A stretch of 64,000 bases of DNA from positions 90,454 through 154,453 of the forward strand of contig NZ_JBNPOJ010000004.1 in the NCBI RefSeq assembly GCF_050315115.1, in the 5' to 3' direction. The translations under genes were made by a program, and so were the position numbers. The notes beneath the pieces are model-generated. The model saw nothing but the letters and a program-made list of their open reading frames with translations, was not told where the DNA came from and made no database searches. How positions within the stretch are numbered: position 1 is the stretch's first letter; the number at the start of each line of letters is the position of its first letter. Below, one piece after another: positions 14,591-24,415 of this stretch. Origin of the DNA: Peptoniphilus_A sp022767005 (GTDB lineage: Bacteria; Bacillota; Clostridia; Tissierellales; Peptoniphilaceae).

Positions 14591-16861
14591 CTAGTTAAAT
14601 AAATTTACAGTATTTTTAGAATTTTTTTCTGACTCATTATTGAGCTTATCATTTTTTGTATTCGCAGAATTATTTTTATTTGTAATTTTATTTTTTGCAT
14701 TTAAATTATTTTTTGAATTGTTTTCTTTGTTTTGCGAATTGTTAACTGCATTATTTGAATTAACGTCTTTTGTCATTTCACTGTTTAGCGAATTTTTATC
14801 TTCAAAAGAAGATATTTCAATTTCGCGAGTTTCATTAATATAATTTACAACCATATCCAAGTTCTCTGCAATAAATCTAATTGGCACATAAGTCCTGTCG
14901 CCTTTAATTATTGCTGCTTGATCAATGTTTACGTCCTCTCCATTAATTTTTATAGTCTTTGAATCAATTTTAAGTTCAAAATTTTTTCCCTTGCTATTAA
15001 CAATTACAATTCTATTATCATTATCCCAATTTACTTCTCCGCCAATAGCTTCAACAATAAATCTTAGTGGGACTAAGGTTCTGTCATTCTGTATAAATGG
15101 TTTTGCGTCCATTTTTTTTGCTTCACCATTAATACTATAATTTACATCATTTACTTTCATCTTTATTAACTTTGTATTTTCATCATATAGTGAAAGTGTG
15201 GAAGTTTTGTCGCCAAGTTTTGCGATTATCTTTGGATTTCTACCATAATCTAAAATATTAATATTAAAATTATTTGGATCAACACTTGCCTTCATATCCT
15301 CAAAGGAGTAATTTATAACTCTTGGAGAAACTTTTACTTTCCTACCATTATATTCTCCATTTGCGTCAAGACTTAGATTCATTCCTCTTTTTATAATTTT
15401 ATTTTTTGCATTAATATTAAATTTTGTGTAAGCAGACTTATCAGCTACATTAATTTCTTTATTTATTTTTTCACCTTTATTAGTTGTAACAATTAAGTTA
15501 AACTTTCCTGGATTCATGGAAAGATATGACAATCCATTTAAAATATTTGCTCCATTGGAATTATCTGCAATTGTATAAGTTCTATCTTTTATGTCAATAG
15601 GATTTAAAAATTCATCCCATGCTGATTTTAATTTTAAATTAAGCGTTTCGCCAACAATTGTATCTAAACCACTTTCAAACTTTACATCCGAAATAATATT
15701 TGTATTTGTAGTTGTATTGAAAACTCCAAGTCCATTTACTACCTTTCTCTCTCCAGCATTTTTTTCTGGATTTGTAACTCTAGTTCTATTTAAGTCTCCT
15801 AAATTTCTAACAGCCATTGCAGTTGAACCGCCGCCGTCTAAATTCATTGCCTTAAAAGCTCCAAGATCTAACATAAATTGCGACAAGTCATTTAAAGACA
15901 TACCTGAAGATCTTTTAGTCTTACCCTCTGCTGATACAATATAAACAGTTTTCCCATCCTGACTTATTCCTACGGCAGTTCTCGCTCTAACACCGCCAAT
16001 TGAAGTTACGTCCTTAGTATATTTTTTAATTGCACCATTTTCAACAAGAAGTGCATGACCACCAATCATCATCTTCCAATTTCTATTTGGCTCAATATTA
16101 GTCTTAATTTCTAATTTGTCTCCCACTTTAATATTATCACGTACAAATTTTTCTGATGCCCCGCTTATTTGTAAAATTTTCTTTCCATCAGGAATTTTCA
16201 TATCGATGTTTTTTCTATATACAATTTGTTCCACGACATTATCTCCTGAAAGAAGAACTTCTCCTGCAGTGCTATCTCCTCTTGATTTAGAAGACCAAAA
16301 AGAATTATACATTTGAATTTTTGATTCGTGAGAATATTCCTTTGATGGTTGATACCAATAGTATGTCTTATTTAATCCATCAATTGGATAAGATTTGCCA
16401 TTGGGGGCTGTTACACTCCCTATAAATTTTGTGCTGTCAATAAAGGCAGTATTATTTTCATCAATTCCAAAGGACCATATGTCAGTTAAAACTGCCGGAG
16501 ATGATTTTATATCACCATCAATTATAGATGCCCCTAGTGGCACACCTTGAAGCTGCATTGTAAAGAAATCTCCATTTACAAGAGCAACAGCATTAGTTCT
16601 ATCAGCCATTTGTGAGACAGTTGCCTTATTTGTATAAGTACCGCCTCCTGCCACAGTGTTGATTTTTATGTGTGGATTATTTAAATCAACTGTAACAACA
16701 TTTACCACGGCATTCTTTTTGTCTCCAGTAACTTCATACTTATATCTCACAACTCCTGGAGCAATAGGCTCATTGAATAATAATTTATTTGCTGCAAAAA
16801 CATTAATAGTAATAGTCATTAAAAATACAGCCATTATTAAACTAATTCTTTTTTTATTCAT
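14591..16861 (-). CDS. Exported phosphodiester glycosidase-family protein with copper amine oxidase-like domain
   Basis: A 756-residue secreted protein with signal peptide MNKKRISLIMAVFLMTITINVFA. Residues about 40-380 form an NAGPA (phosphodiester glycosidase) domain, with VNGDFFTMQLQGVPLGASI and the conserved MNLDGGGSTAMAV loop. A middle region of beta domains follows. At about 570-690 lies a copper amine oxidase N-terminal-like repeat pair (TLVPLRFIVEAIGGEVNWD, TYVPIRFIAENL), common in clostridial surface proteins for wall attachment or dimerisation. The tail is about 65 residues of Asn/Lys/Ser. I start at the ATG at 16861 (AGAGAGGTTGATAAA upstream), not the frame extending to 16996. The glycan substrate is unknown; a role in wall polymer turnover is inference. 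Confidence 0.85.
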   Translation of the reverse strand: MNKKRISLIMAVFLMTITINVFAANKLLFNEPIAPGVVRYKYEVTGDKKNAVVNVVTVDLNNPHIKINTVAGGGTYTNKATVSQMADRTNAVALVNGDFFTMQLQGVPLGASIIDGDIKSSPAVLTDIWSFGIDENNTAFIDSTKFIGSVTAPNGKSYPIDGLNKTYYWYQPSKEYSHESKIQMYNSFWSSKSRGDSTAGEVLLSGDNVVEQIVYRKNIDMKIPDGKKILQISGASEKFVRDNIKVGDKLEIKTNIEPNRNWKMMIGGHALLVENGAIKKYTKDVTSIGGVRARTAVGISQDGKTVYIVSAEGKTKRSSGMSLNDLSQFMLDLGAFKAMNLDGGGSTAMAVRNLGDLNRTRVTNPEKNAGERKVVNGLGVFNTTTNTNIISDVKFESGLDTIVGETLNLKLKSAWDEFLNPIDIKDRTYTIADNSNGANILNGLSYLSMNPGKFNLIVTTNKGEKINKEINVADKSAYTKFNINAKNKIIKRGMNLSLDANGEYNGRKVKVSPRVINYSFEDMKASVDPNNFNINILDYGRNPKIIAKLGDKTSTLSLYDENTKLIKMKVNDVNYSINGEAKKMDAKPFIQNDRTLVPLRFIVEAIGGEVNWDNDNRIVIVNSKGKNFELKIDSKTIKINGEDVNIDQAAIIKGDRTYVPIRFIAENLDMVVNYINETREIEISSFEDKNSLNSEMTKDVNSNNAVNNSQNKENNSKNNLNAKNKITNKNNSANTKNDKLNNESEKNSKNTVNLFN

Positions 16862-16971
16862 TTTATCAACCTCTCTTACATAAAAAGTATAAAGGAATAT
16901 ATTAATTTTCTCAAAGAATTTTTGAATTTGTAACAAAAACTTAATTGTAAAACTAATTTTAAAAATTTTGC

Positions 16972-17000
16972 AAAAAAATATCTTGCAAAGATGCAAGATA
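16972..17000 (-). terminator. Intrinsic terminator after the class V aminotransferase gene
   Basis: TATCTTGCA / TGCAAGATA with a four-base loop, then TTTTTTT on the minus strand. Confidence 0.9.
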
Positions 17001-17012
17001 CTTTTAAATGGT

Positions 17013-18083
17013 TTAGTTGTTTTTTAATATTTCGTCAAATGCTTTTGTAAGTTCTTTCATATCTTCTAAAGTTGTATCACCCATATGTCCAACTCTAAAA
17101 GTTTTATTTGCCATTGGACCATAGCCATTAGAAATTACAATTTCTCTTTTTAGCAACTCATTATTTAATTTTTCAAAATTTAAATTTTTTGTATTCTTAA
17201 CACAAGTTATTGTTGGCGATAAATACTTTTTATCTCCAAAAACTTCAAAATTTTTATTTGCCCAATCCTTAAAATAATTTGACATTATTAAATGTCTATT
17301 AAATCTATTTTCAAGACCCTCTTCATTAACTATATAATTAAGTTGGTATTCTGCGGCAACCATATTTGAAATCGCAGGAGTTGAAGGATATTGGAAGTTA
17401 TTTTCTTTTGAATAATTATATAGAAGCAATAAATCAAAATAATGTCCTCTATTCTCAATTGTCTTTGCCTTTTCTACTGCCTTTGTCGAAAAAGATGCAA
17501 AACTTAGTCCAGGTACAAGACCTAAACACTTTTGCGAAGATGTAATTGAAATGTCAATTCCGTATTTATCTTGTTCAATTGGAGTGCCACCAGCAGAACT
17601 AACGGTGTCAATTGCCCAAATAATTTCACTATATTTTTCTATAATAGGTTTTAGTTCTTCAAGATTATTTAAAATACCAGAAGAAGTTTCATTATGTGTG
17701 ATGCCAACAAAATCATAATCCTTTTTCTTTAAAGCTTCTTCTAATTTATTTGGATCAGTAGCCTCTCCTGGTTCAGCTCTTAAAATATCTGTTTCAATTC
17801 CATTTTCAAGGCCCAATCTTTGCCAAAGTTCTCCAAAGGAACCTAATGCACAAATTAATGCTCTCTTCCTTGTGCAAGATCTAATTGCACCTTCCATAAG
17901 TCCAGTTCCTGATGATGTTGAAACTAAAATATATTCCTTAGTTCCAAAAACTTTTTGCATATTTATTATAATTGATTTCTGAATTTCTGATGCTTCCTTA
18001 GTTCTATGTCCTATTACAGGTTTTTCAAATTGCTTTAAAACTTCGCTGCGAACAGACACAGGACCGGGTAAAAATAATTTCAT
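17013..18083 (-). CDS. Class V PLP aminotransferase (serine-pyruvate / alanine-glyoxylate type)
   Basis: A 356-residue fold-type I PLP enzyme. The start MKLFLPGPVSVRSEVL and GHRTKEASEIQ are typical of the alanine-glyoxylate / serine-pyruvate group. IWAIDTVSSAGGTPI holds the cofactor Asp, and SITSSQKCLGLVPGLSF carries the Schiff-base Lys. Substrates may be serine, alanine or 2-aminoethylphosphonate-like compounds; sequence alone does not decide. It is monocistronic with a TTTATT-17-TATAAT-like promoter upstream (the TATAAT lies near 18116) and its own terminator. No serA-type serine-biosynthesis gene is next to it. Confidence 0.85.
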   Translation of the reverse strand: MKLFLPGPVSVRSEVLKQFEKPVIGHRTKEASEIQKSIIINMQKVFGTKEYILVSTSSGTGLMEGAIRSCTRKRALICALGSFGELWQRLGLENGIETDILRAEPGEATDPNKLEEALKKKDYDFVGITHNETSSGILNNLEELKPIIEKYSEIIWAIDTVSSAGGTPIEQDKYGIDISITSSQKCLGLVPGLSFASFSTKAVEKAKTIENRGHYFDLLLLYNYSKENNFQYPSTPAISNMVAAEYQLNYIVNEEGLENRFNRHLIMSNYFKDWANKNFEVFGDKKYLSPTITCVKNTKNLNFEKLNNELLKREIVISNGYGPMANKTFRVGHMGDTTLEDMKELTKAFDEILKNN

Positions 18084-18221
18084 CTTTATTCCCCCTAACT
18101 ATTCTATGATGATATTATAAAAGATTTTTATATTCAAATAAAATTCTTTGCCGACCTACTTTTTCCTATTTTATTTACCCATTTTATGATATTTTAAAGA
18201 ACAATATATTCAATTATCAAA

Positions 18222-18246
18222 TAAAAACTCTGCCATAGACAGAGTT
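18222..18246 (-). terminator. Intrinsic terminator after the PIN-TRAM gene
   Basis: Stem AACTCTG / CAGAGTT followed by TTTATT on the minus strand. Confidence 0.8.
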
Positions 18247-18252
18247 CTAAAT

Positions 18253-19344
18253 TTAATATTTTAATTTTGCAAAAATCATTTTTCCTGCTGAAGTTTGAAG
18301 TGCACTTGTAACTATTACATTTACACTTTCTCCAATGAGGTCCTTTCCATTTTCAACAACTATCATTGTTCCATCGTCTAAATATCCTAGACCTTGATTT
18401 TGTTCCTTGCCTTCCTTGACAATCAAAATTTTCATTTCTTCTCCTGGAAGATAAAGTGGTTTAACCGCATTTGCAAGCTCATTAATATTTAACACTTCTA
18501 AATTTTGAACTTTTGCAACTTTATTTAAATTGAAATCATTTGTAACAATTTTACCGCCTAAGTCAGTTGCAAGCTTTAAAAGTTTTGAATCCACTTCAGG
18601 AATTTCTTCAATTTTTCCATTGTAGATTATTACTTCAACATTTTTTAATTCTTGAATTTCTGCAACGGTGTCAAGTCCTCTTCTTCCACGATTTCTTTTT
18701 AGTGCATCTGCTGAATCTGCAATATGTTGAAGTTCTTCTAATACAAATACTGGTACTACAAGAGGTCCTTCGATAAAACCAATTTTTGCAATATCAAGTA
18801 TTCTTCCATCAATTATCACTGAAGTATCTAACACTTTTGGAATGCCTTCTCGAGCTTTAATGTTTTCCTTTGGCTTAAATGTTTTCTTCGCAGCTATAGA
18901 AGTTAAATCTCTTATCTTTTCTGAAATAGTGTCCTTATTTGACATTCCAATATTAAGACCTAAATAACCAAGCATCCCATAAAGTAAAATAGAAATTACT
19001 GAACCCACATAGGGTATGGGAATTTTATAAATAGGTTGCGAAATTAAAAATGCTATTATTAGTCCAAGAATAAGACCAACAGCACCGAGTATTATCTCTG
19101 TAAAAGATTTTGTCTGAATTTGTCTTTCCCAAAAAGCCAAAAGTTCCTCCAAAGTTTTGAATACCTTTGGTGAAAGTATAAAAAATATAAGTGCAAATAA
19201 AATTACAATAACGGTAAAAATTACTGTCATAACTTTTTGACTTTCAATATCTTTTACAAATTTCATGTCTGAAATAAGAGAAACGATAAAAATACCCACA
19301 AGTGCTCCTATCAATGTAAATAGCACTTTAAAAATTTTGGACAC
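18253..19344 (-). CDS. YacL-type PIN and TRAM domain membrane protein
   Basis: A 363-residue protein with four N-terminal membrane helices (residues about 7-140), a PIN nuclease-like domain beginning KVLDTSVIIDGRILDIA with acidic residues including VTNDFNLNK, and a C-terminal TRAM domain. YacL-like proteins sit next to CarD/IspD in many Firmicutes; their exact RNA target is unclear. The annotated start is a GTG at 19344 with no ribosome site close by. AGGAGG instead lies 7 nt before an in-frame ATT at 19365, which would add seven residues (start SKNRKIV). The true start may therefore be the ATT codon. The gene is 33 nt after carD, in the same operon. Confidence 0.9.
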   Translation of the reverse strand: MSKIFKVLFTLIGALVGIFIVSLISDMKFVKDIESQKVMTVIFTVIVILFALIFFILSPKVFKTLEELLAFWERQIQTKSFTEIILGAVGLILGLIIAFLISQPIYKIPIPYVGSVISILLYGMLGYLGLNIGMSNKDTISEKIRDLTSIAAKKTFKPKENIKAREGIPKVLDTSVIIDGRILDIAKIGFIEGPLVVPVFVLEELQHIADSADALKRNRGRRGLDTVAEIQELKNVEVIIYNGKIEEIPEVDSKLLKLATDLGGKIVTNDFNLNKVAKVQNLEVLNINELANAVKPLYLPGEEMKILIVKEGKEQNQGLGYLDDGTMIVVENGKDLIGESVNVIVTSALQTSAGKMIFAKLKY

Positions 19345-19377
19345 AATTTTTCGGTTCTTGCTAATAAAAATCCCTCC

Positions 19378-19860
19378 TTAACCAAATATGGCGTCATCAA
19401 TAAGTTTTGTGATTTCTTCTACCTTTTTATCAAAAACAAGAGCCATCTCTGAAACGATGATCTGTCTTGCTTCTGTCAATATTTTCCTCTCTCCTGTTGA
19501 GAGAGATTTTTGTTTATCTAAATTTTCAAGACATTTTACTACATCGGCAATTTCTGTTAAATCACCTGATTTTATTTTATCTAAATTAAATCTATACCTT
19601 CTATTCCAGTTCTTTGGCATAGATATTTCTTCACTTGAAGAAAGTGTTTCTAAAACTTTTTCCATAGTTTTTACATCAGAAATTTTTCTAACTCCAACTT
19701 CTTCAGCGTTTTTTACAGGCACCATAACTTTTAAATTATTAATCGGTAATTTCATTATGTAATAGTTGTGAACATTACCTAGAATTTCCCTTTCTTCTAT
19801 TGCTACAATTTCACCTGCCCCGTGCATAGGATATACAATTTTATCGCCGATATTAAACAT
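19378..19860 (-). CDS. carD: CarD-family RNA polymerase-binding regulator
   Basis: A 160-residue CarD/CdnL protein. The N-terminal Tudor-like RNA polymerase interaction domain (MFNIGDKIVYPMHGAGEIVAIEE, IMKLPINNLKVMVPV) is followed by an all-helical DNA-binding domain. The conserved tryptophan is in MPKNWNRRYR and the end is SEMALVFDKKVEEI. CarD stabilises the open promoter complex, especially at rRNA promoters in other phyla. An AGGAGGTAAAAT site precedes the ATG. It is first in a two-gene operon with the PIN-TRAM gene, the usual Firmicutes arrangement. Confidence 0.93.
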   Translation of the reverse strand: MFNIGDKIVYPMHGAGEIVAIEEREILGNVHNYYIMKLPINNLKVMVPVKNAEEVGVRKISDVKTMEKVLETLSSSEEISMPKNWNRRYRFNLDKIKSGDLTEIADVVKCLENLDKQKSLSTGERKILTEARQIIVSEMALVFDKKVEEITKLIDDAIFG

Positions 19861-19887
19861 ATTTTACCTCCTATTATCCATATTATT

Positions 19888-19916
19888 AGTATAACAAAGA
19901 TTTTTAAAAAAGTAAA
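19888..19916 (-). promoter_or_regulatory. Promoter of the carD operon
   Basis: Minus strand TTTACT (19916-19911), 17-nt spacer, TATACT (19893-19888), about 28 nt before the carD start. Confidence 0.65.
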
Positions 19917-20049
19917 ATTCTTTACTATATCATAGATTATTGTTTTATGCAAAGATTTTTTATCAATTTTCATTTTATTTAATTATGAACTTAAGTATAA
20001 GGCTTTATTGTGAAAATTAATAACCTTTTTTGTGAAATTTTTTTAATTT

Positions 20050-20079
20050 AAAACCCTCTAACTCATAAAAGTTAGAGGG
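20050..20079 (-). terminator. Intrinsic terminator after the CoA-transferase gene
   Basis: Perfect ten-pair stem CCCTCTAACT / AGTTAGAGGG, six-base loop, then TTTT on the minus strand. Confidence 0.92.
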
Positions 20080-20094
20080 CTAAATACTTAAAAA

Positions 20095-21438
20095 TTATCT
20101 CTTATTACTTCTTCTCCAAATATTCATCTTTTCTGCTTCCTTAATTAGATCATCTCTAAATTCAGGTGCAGCAAGATTAATTATTCCTTCTGCTCTTTGC
20201 CAAGTTGCTTGACCCTTGCAGTTATACTTTCCATATTCAGTTACAATCCAGTGAGTATTTGGTCTTGCAGCTGTAATTACTGAGAAAGTTTCAAAATTAG
20301 GGACAATCCTTGATTCTTCTTTTCCTGTCTTCTTGTTCATAAATTTAGAAGATAGACAGATAAAAGATTTGCCTCCCTTAGATAAATATGCTCCAAGCAC
20401 AAAGTCAAGTTGTCCGCCTGCTCCAGAAATATGTTTTAAACCTGAAGATTCAGAACTTACTTGTCCAAATAAATCAATATTTACAGCATTATTAATTGAA
20501 ATAAAATTGTCAAGTTCAGCAATTACTCTTGCATCATTTGTATATGAAGTTGGAGCTGCCATACAAGTTGAATTGCCGTCGATGTAATCATACATTTCCT
20601 TTGAACCAGCTGCAAATCCATAAACTTGTCTAAATCTATTGATGTTTTTCTTCGCTCCAGAAAGTTTACCCTTCTTTGCCATTTCTACAAATCCATCAAC
20701 ATACATTTCAGTATGAACTCCAAGATCCTTTAAGTCAGAATTAGCAATAAGTGATCCAACTGCATTAGGCATTCCACCAATTCCAAGTTGAAGAGTTGCT
20801 CCATTAGGGATTTCCTCTACAATTAATTCTGCAACCTTTCTATCCACTTCACCAAAACTTCCCTTTGGTAGAGTAGCAATTTCAGGATTTTCGCCTTCAA
20901 TAACATAATCAACATCCTTGATGTTAATTTCATTTTCAAAACCGCCAAGTCCAGTAATCATTTTTTCATTTACTTCTATAATTACTTTGTCTGCTGCTTC
21001 AATAACTGCCATTAAATGAGAGGCACTTAATCCAAAGTTAAAATTTCCATGTTTATCCATTGGAGGAGTTACTATAACTGCAATATCAACTTTACAGTTT
21101 TCTCTGTACCATCTTGGCAATTCAGAATATCTTAATGGTATATAAAATCCGCCAGGTGTTTTATTAATTCTATTTCTATCTGGTCCACCTGCGTGCCAAG
21201 AATTCCATACAACTTTTTTTCCTTCAGGGTCCTTCTTAAAAACTTCTGGTTCCCAAAGAAGTACACCACCCCTTAAATAAATTTCATTTAATTCATCAAG
21301 CCTTTCAGCAAGAGCCTTATCAAAGGCAACAGGAGTGCTGGCGCCCCATGCATAGTCAATCCACATATTGTCCTTTACCATTGCAGCAGCATCTTTTGCC
21401 GAAATTAATTTTTCTTGATACTCTTTAGAATAATCCAT
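20095..21438 (-). CDS. Acetyl-CoA hydrolase/transferase family CoA-transferase, probably butyryl-CoA:acetate
   Basis: A 447-residue family I-type CoA-transferase of the acetyl-CoA hydrolase/4-hydroxybutyrate group. The HTEMYVDGF segment holds the likely catalytic Glu244. The gly-rich QLGIGGMPNAVGSL and the C-terminal SGAGGQLDFVLGAYLSKGGKS loop match butyryl-CoA:acetate CoA-transferases of butyrate-forming Clostridia. That reaction ends butyrate fermentation by giving acetyl-CoA, which fits with ackA in this window. The exact acyl substrate is inference. It follows the helicase gene by 14 nt and is co-transcribed with it. Confidence 0.85.
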   Translation of the reverse strand: MDYSKEYQEKLISAKDAAAMVKDNMWIDYAWGASTPVAFDKALAERLDELNEIYLRGGVLLWEPEVFKKDPEGKKVVWNSWHAGGPDRNRINKTPGGFYIPLRYSELPRWYRENCKVDIAVIVTPPMDKHGNFNFGLSASHLMAVIEAADKVIIEVNEKMITGLGGFENEINIKDVDYVIEGENPEIATLPKGSFGEVDRKVAELIVEEIPNGATLQLGIGGMPNAVGSLIANSDLKDLGVHTEMYVDGFVEMAKKGKLSGAKKNINRFRQVYGFAAGSKEMYDYIDGNSTCMAAPTSYTNDARVIAELDNFISINNAVNIDLFGQVSSESSGLKHISGAGGQLDFVLGAYLSKGGKSFICLSSKFMNKKTGKEESRIVPNFETFSVITAARPNTHWIVTEYGKYNCKGQATWQRAEGIINLAAPEFRDDLIKEAEKMNIWRRSNKR

Positions 21439-21452
21439 ATTTCCTCCTTAAA

Positions 21453-24383
21453 TTATAAATAATCCCTATAATTAGTATGAGACCTTAAAAACTTAATGTA
21501 ATCTAAAAATTCTTCCATAATAATTTCACTTTTTCCCTTATTAGTCTCAATAACTATTTTATTTTTACCCCTTAGGTCAAAAATATAAGCACCTTTTACA
21601 TCAACTTTGTATAATTTTTCATAAATCGCTGAATATAATATTAATTGATTTTCATAAGAAGATTTTATATAGTCCAAATCCATTTCACTAGTTTTTAAAT
21701 CTACAATATAATAATCTCCGCCTATTTTTATAACTTGGTCAATATATCCCTTAACTAGAAATCCCTCTAAATCATAATAGAATAATAATTCTTTCTCTAC
21801 TATATTTTCTTCTTCCATTTCCAAATAATTTAGGGAAAGTTCTCTTGCAATTTTTAATTTATCATCATCTATTTCTTCTTCATAATAATCAAAAATTTCT
21901 TTTAAAAAGTCATCTATATTATTTATGTTTGTATCTTTTCTTGAATGGATTTGTGCAAATAAATGAACAATACTTCCTAAGGTTTTTGGATCCAATACCC
22001 TGTTCTTTCCATCGCCCATTGTATACTCGTCAATTCCCAAAAAATATTTCTTGTAAAAATCCATAGGACTTCTTTTATAATTTATAAAATCCGTCACAGT
22101 GTAATACTCTCTAATTCTATTCTCAAAATTAATTTTTAAATCTAAAGGCAAATATTTTTTTAAAGGAAGGTCTTCTTTTAAATCCTTAGAAAGCTTGTAT
22201 TCTTTTATTTCTACATCATCATCTAAAAAGTCAAAATAGGAGTTTGATTTATAATCTTTAAAATTTCCAAAGAGTAAAAGCTCCTTTTTGGCTCTAGTCA
22301 TAGCTACGTATAAAACTCTTTTTTCTTCTTCATTATCAATCTTTCTTAATTTTTCACTTACTGCTCTATACCTGTAATCAGAAAAATCAGATTTAATAGC
22401 AATACCTAGATCTTTGTCTACGATTATTTTTTTATTTTGTCCTAATTTTTTCCCTCTATCCATGTGAGAAATTACAACTACATCAAATTCTAATCCCTTT
22501 GATTTGTGTATTGTCAAGAGATTTATTCCATCTTCCAAATCTTCAAATTTAATAGTCAAAATATATTTTTCAAAAGTTCCGTAATCCATTGAGTTTTCAG
22601 AAGAAAAATCTCTTGCTATCTCTTTAAATTTATATAAATAATCCCAATCTATTTCTCTTAAAGTTTCTAAATCATAAAAATAATTCATAATTTCTTCAAT
22701 TATTTCATCCAAAAAAAGTGTTTTAGATCTCTTCTTTACTGAAATTAAAAATTTTATAAAATTATCTAAATTTTTATTTTCAGTTTTAATTTGAATTAAA
22801 TCCGAAAAATTATTAATTTCTAAATTTAATATTTTGACTAAATCTTTAAAATTAAATTTTAAAAGTGGAGAATTAAAGAGAGATAATGTATTTAAAAATT
22901 CTTCAGGACTATAAATTGTGGACAAAATATTTTTTGTAACCTTTAAAACTTCTACTTCCTCTAAATTTCTTTCACCCTTGTTAAAGGATATATTTTTAAG
23001 AGTAAGTATCTTACTTATTTCATCAATTTGAGCATTGCTCCTAGACAAAATCGCAATATCTTTAGCTTTAAATTTTTTTAATAAATCGCCTACAACAACA
23101 CTTATTTCATTATTATCCTCAGTATTATATAGATAAACATCGCCATCATTTTGAAAGTCATATTCCATTTCTTCATAATTATCAATTAACTTTTCAAAAG
23201 TAGAATTTATGAAATTTATAATATTTCCGTCGCTTCTATAATTTTTATTCATTATAAGGGAAAGTCCACGTTTCTTTATATCATCTGAAAAGCTAAAATA
23301 GCTATAAAGGTCTGCGCCCCTAAAGGCATAAATAGATTGCTTTGGATCTCCAACTATAAACAAATTTGATGTAAGAAAAGTATTTATAATTTCATTTTGA
23401 ATTCCATTTGTATCTTGATATTCATCAACTAATATGTAAGAATACCTTCTTTGCAAAGCTATTTTGCAATTTTCCTTTTTTAAAATCTTATGAGTGTAAG
23501 AGATTATGTCGTCATAGTCAAGAGAATTTATTTCTCTCTTTTTATTTGAATAAATATTGTAAATATCTTTTAAAATTTCAATTATAATTTCGTAATACTC
23601 TTTATTTTTTATTTCAAGGTTTTTTCTTAATTCATTTATTAAATTCAAAATATTTTCAATTTTATCATTATATTTTTTTGCAGATCCAAGATTTTCTTCT
23701 ATTGAATTTAAAATGTCTAGATTATAAGTTTCTAATTTTTTAATATCTTCAATATTTTCATCATAAAAATATTGAAACTTTTTACCACTTACTTTTCTAA
23801 AGTCATCTAACAATAAAACTAATTCACTAAAATTTTTATTTGAACTGCAAAAGTTTAAACTCTTCTTTAAAATATCTTCAAAATCTAAATCATTATTTTT
23901 AAAATCTAAATAAAGGTCAAAGAAAACTTTTCTTTCCTCAAAGGGATTTGTATTAAAATCTATTAGATATTTTTTCAGTCTTTCATCCGTATTGCTGTTT
24001 AAGGCTAACTTTATAGAATCTTCTAATAGTTTCAAACTTTTAGCATCCTCTAAGATTTTAAAATTTGGATTAATTCCAAGAATATAAGAATAATTAGATA
24101 TTATTTCAAGAGCAAAGGAATGAATTGTCATAACATTTAAATCCTTCTCTTCAAATTCAATATTTTCTTCTACAAGTTCCCTGGAAATTCTTGCTAACAT
24201 TTCTTCCGCAGCTTTTTTTGTAAAAGTAATTGCCAAAATACTTTTTGGATCATTATATTTTTTTACAATATTTATAAATCTACTTGTTAATACTCTTGTT
24301 TTCCCTGTACCCGCTCCTGCCATTAGTGTTACGTCTTTATCAATAGATTTAACTGCCTCTAATTGAATTTTATTTAAAATCAT
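21453..24383 (-). CDS. UvrD/AddA-like helicase with C-terminal PD-(D/E)XK nuclease
   Basis: A 976-residue superfamily 1A DNA helicase-nuclease. Helicase motifs are AGAGTGKTRVL (Walker A), AITFTKKAAEEM, LVDEYQDTN (Walker B), VGDPKQSIYAFRGAD, LLTIHKSKGLEFDVV and RVLYVAMTRAKKEL. The C-terminus carries a RecB-type nuclease (GSIVHLFAQIH, GYIDQVI then YYIVDLKT with the Asp and Lys), as in AddA. AddA is usually about 1200 residues with addB beside it; neither addB nor a close homolog is present, so this could be a stand-alone paralog. The start has GGAG five nt upstream, directly downstream of a terminator. Confidence 0.85.
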   Translation of the reverse strand: MILNKIQLEAVKSIDKDVTLMAGAGTGKTRVLTSRFINIVKKYNDPKSILAITFTKKAAEEMLARISRELVEENIEFEEKDLNVMTIHSFALEIISNYSYILGINPNFKILEDAKSLKLLEDSIKLALNSNTDERLKKYLIDFNTNPFEERKVFFDLYLDFKNNDLDFEDILKKSLNFCSSNKNFSELVLLLDDFRKVSGKKFQYFYDENIEDIKKLETYNLDILNSIEENLGSAKKYNDKIENILNLINELRKNLEIKNKEYYEIIIEILKDIYNIYSNKKREINSLDYDDIISYTHKILKKENCKIALQRRYSYILVDEYQDTNGIQNEIINTFLTSNLFIVGDPKQSIYAFRGADLYSYFSFSDDIKKRGLSLIMNKNYRSDGNIINFINSTFEKLIDNYEEMEYDFQNDGDVYLYNTEDNNEISVVVGDLLKKFKAKDIAILSRSNAQIDEISKILTLKNISFNKGERNLEEVEVLKVTKNILSTIYSPEEFLNTLSLFNSPLLKFNFKDLVKILNLEINNFSDLIQIKTENKNLDNFIKFLISVKKRSKTLFLDEIIEEIMNYFYDLETLREIDWDYLYKFKEIARDFSSENSMDYGTFEKYILTIKFEDLEDGINLLTIHKSKGLEFDVVVISHMDRGKKLGQNKKIIVDKDLGIAIKSDFSDYRYRAVSEKLRKIDNEEEKRVLYVAMTRAKKELLLFGNFKDYKSNSYFDFLDDDVEIKEYKLSKDLKEDLPLKKYLPLDLKINFENRIREYYTVTDFINYKRSPMDFYKKYFLGIDEYTMGDGKNRVLDPKTLGSIVHLFAQIHSRKDTNINNIDDFLKEIFDYYEEEIDDDKLKIARELSLNYLEMEEENIVEKELLFYYDLEGFLVKGYIDQVIKIGGDYYIVDLKTSEMDLDYIKSSYENQLILYSAIYEKLYKVDVKGAYIFDLRGKNKIVIETNKGKSEIIMEEFLDYIKFLRSHTNYRDYL

Positions 24384-24393
24384 AAAAACTCCA

Positions 24394-24415
24394 TAAAAAA
24401 ACCCCGCTACGGGGA
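24394..24415 (-). terminator. Terminator or attenuator between arsR-type gene and helicase gene
   Basis: CCCCG TAG CGGGG followed by seven T on the minus strand, inside the 32-nt gap between the regulator stop and the helicase start. The helicase ribosome site (ATGGAG) begins right after the T run, so only readthrough or a promoter inside the regulator gene can supply helicase mRNA. Confidence 0.85.

Noticed and set aside
16862..16996. N-terminal extension of the phosphodiester glycosidase
   Set aside because: It would place 45 residues before a perfect signal peptide; the ribosome site fits the ATG at 16861.
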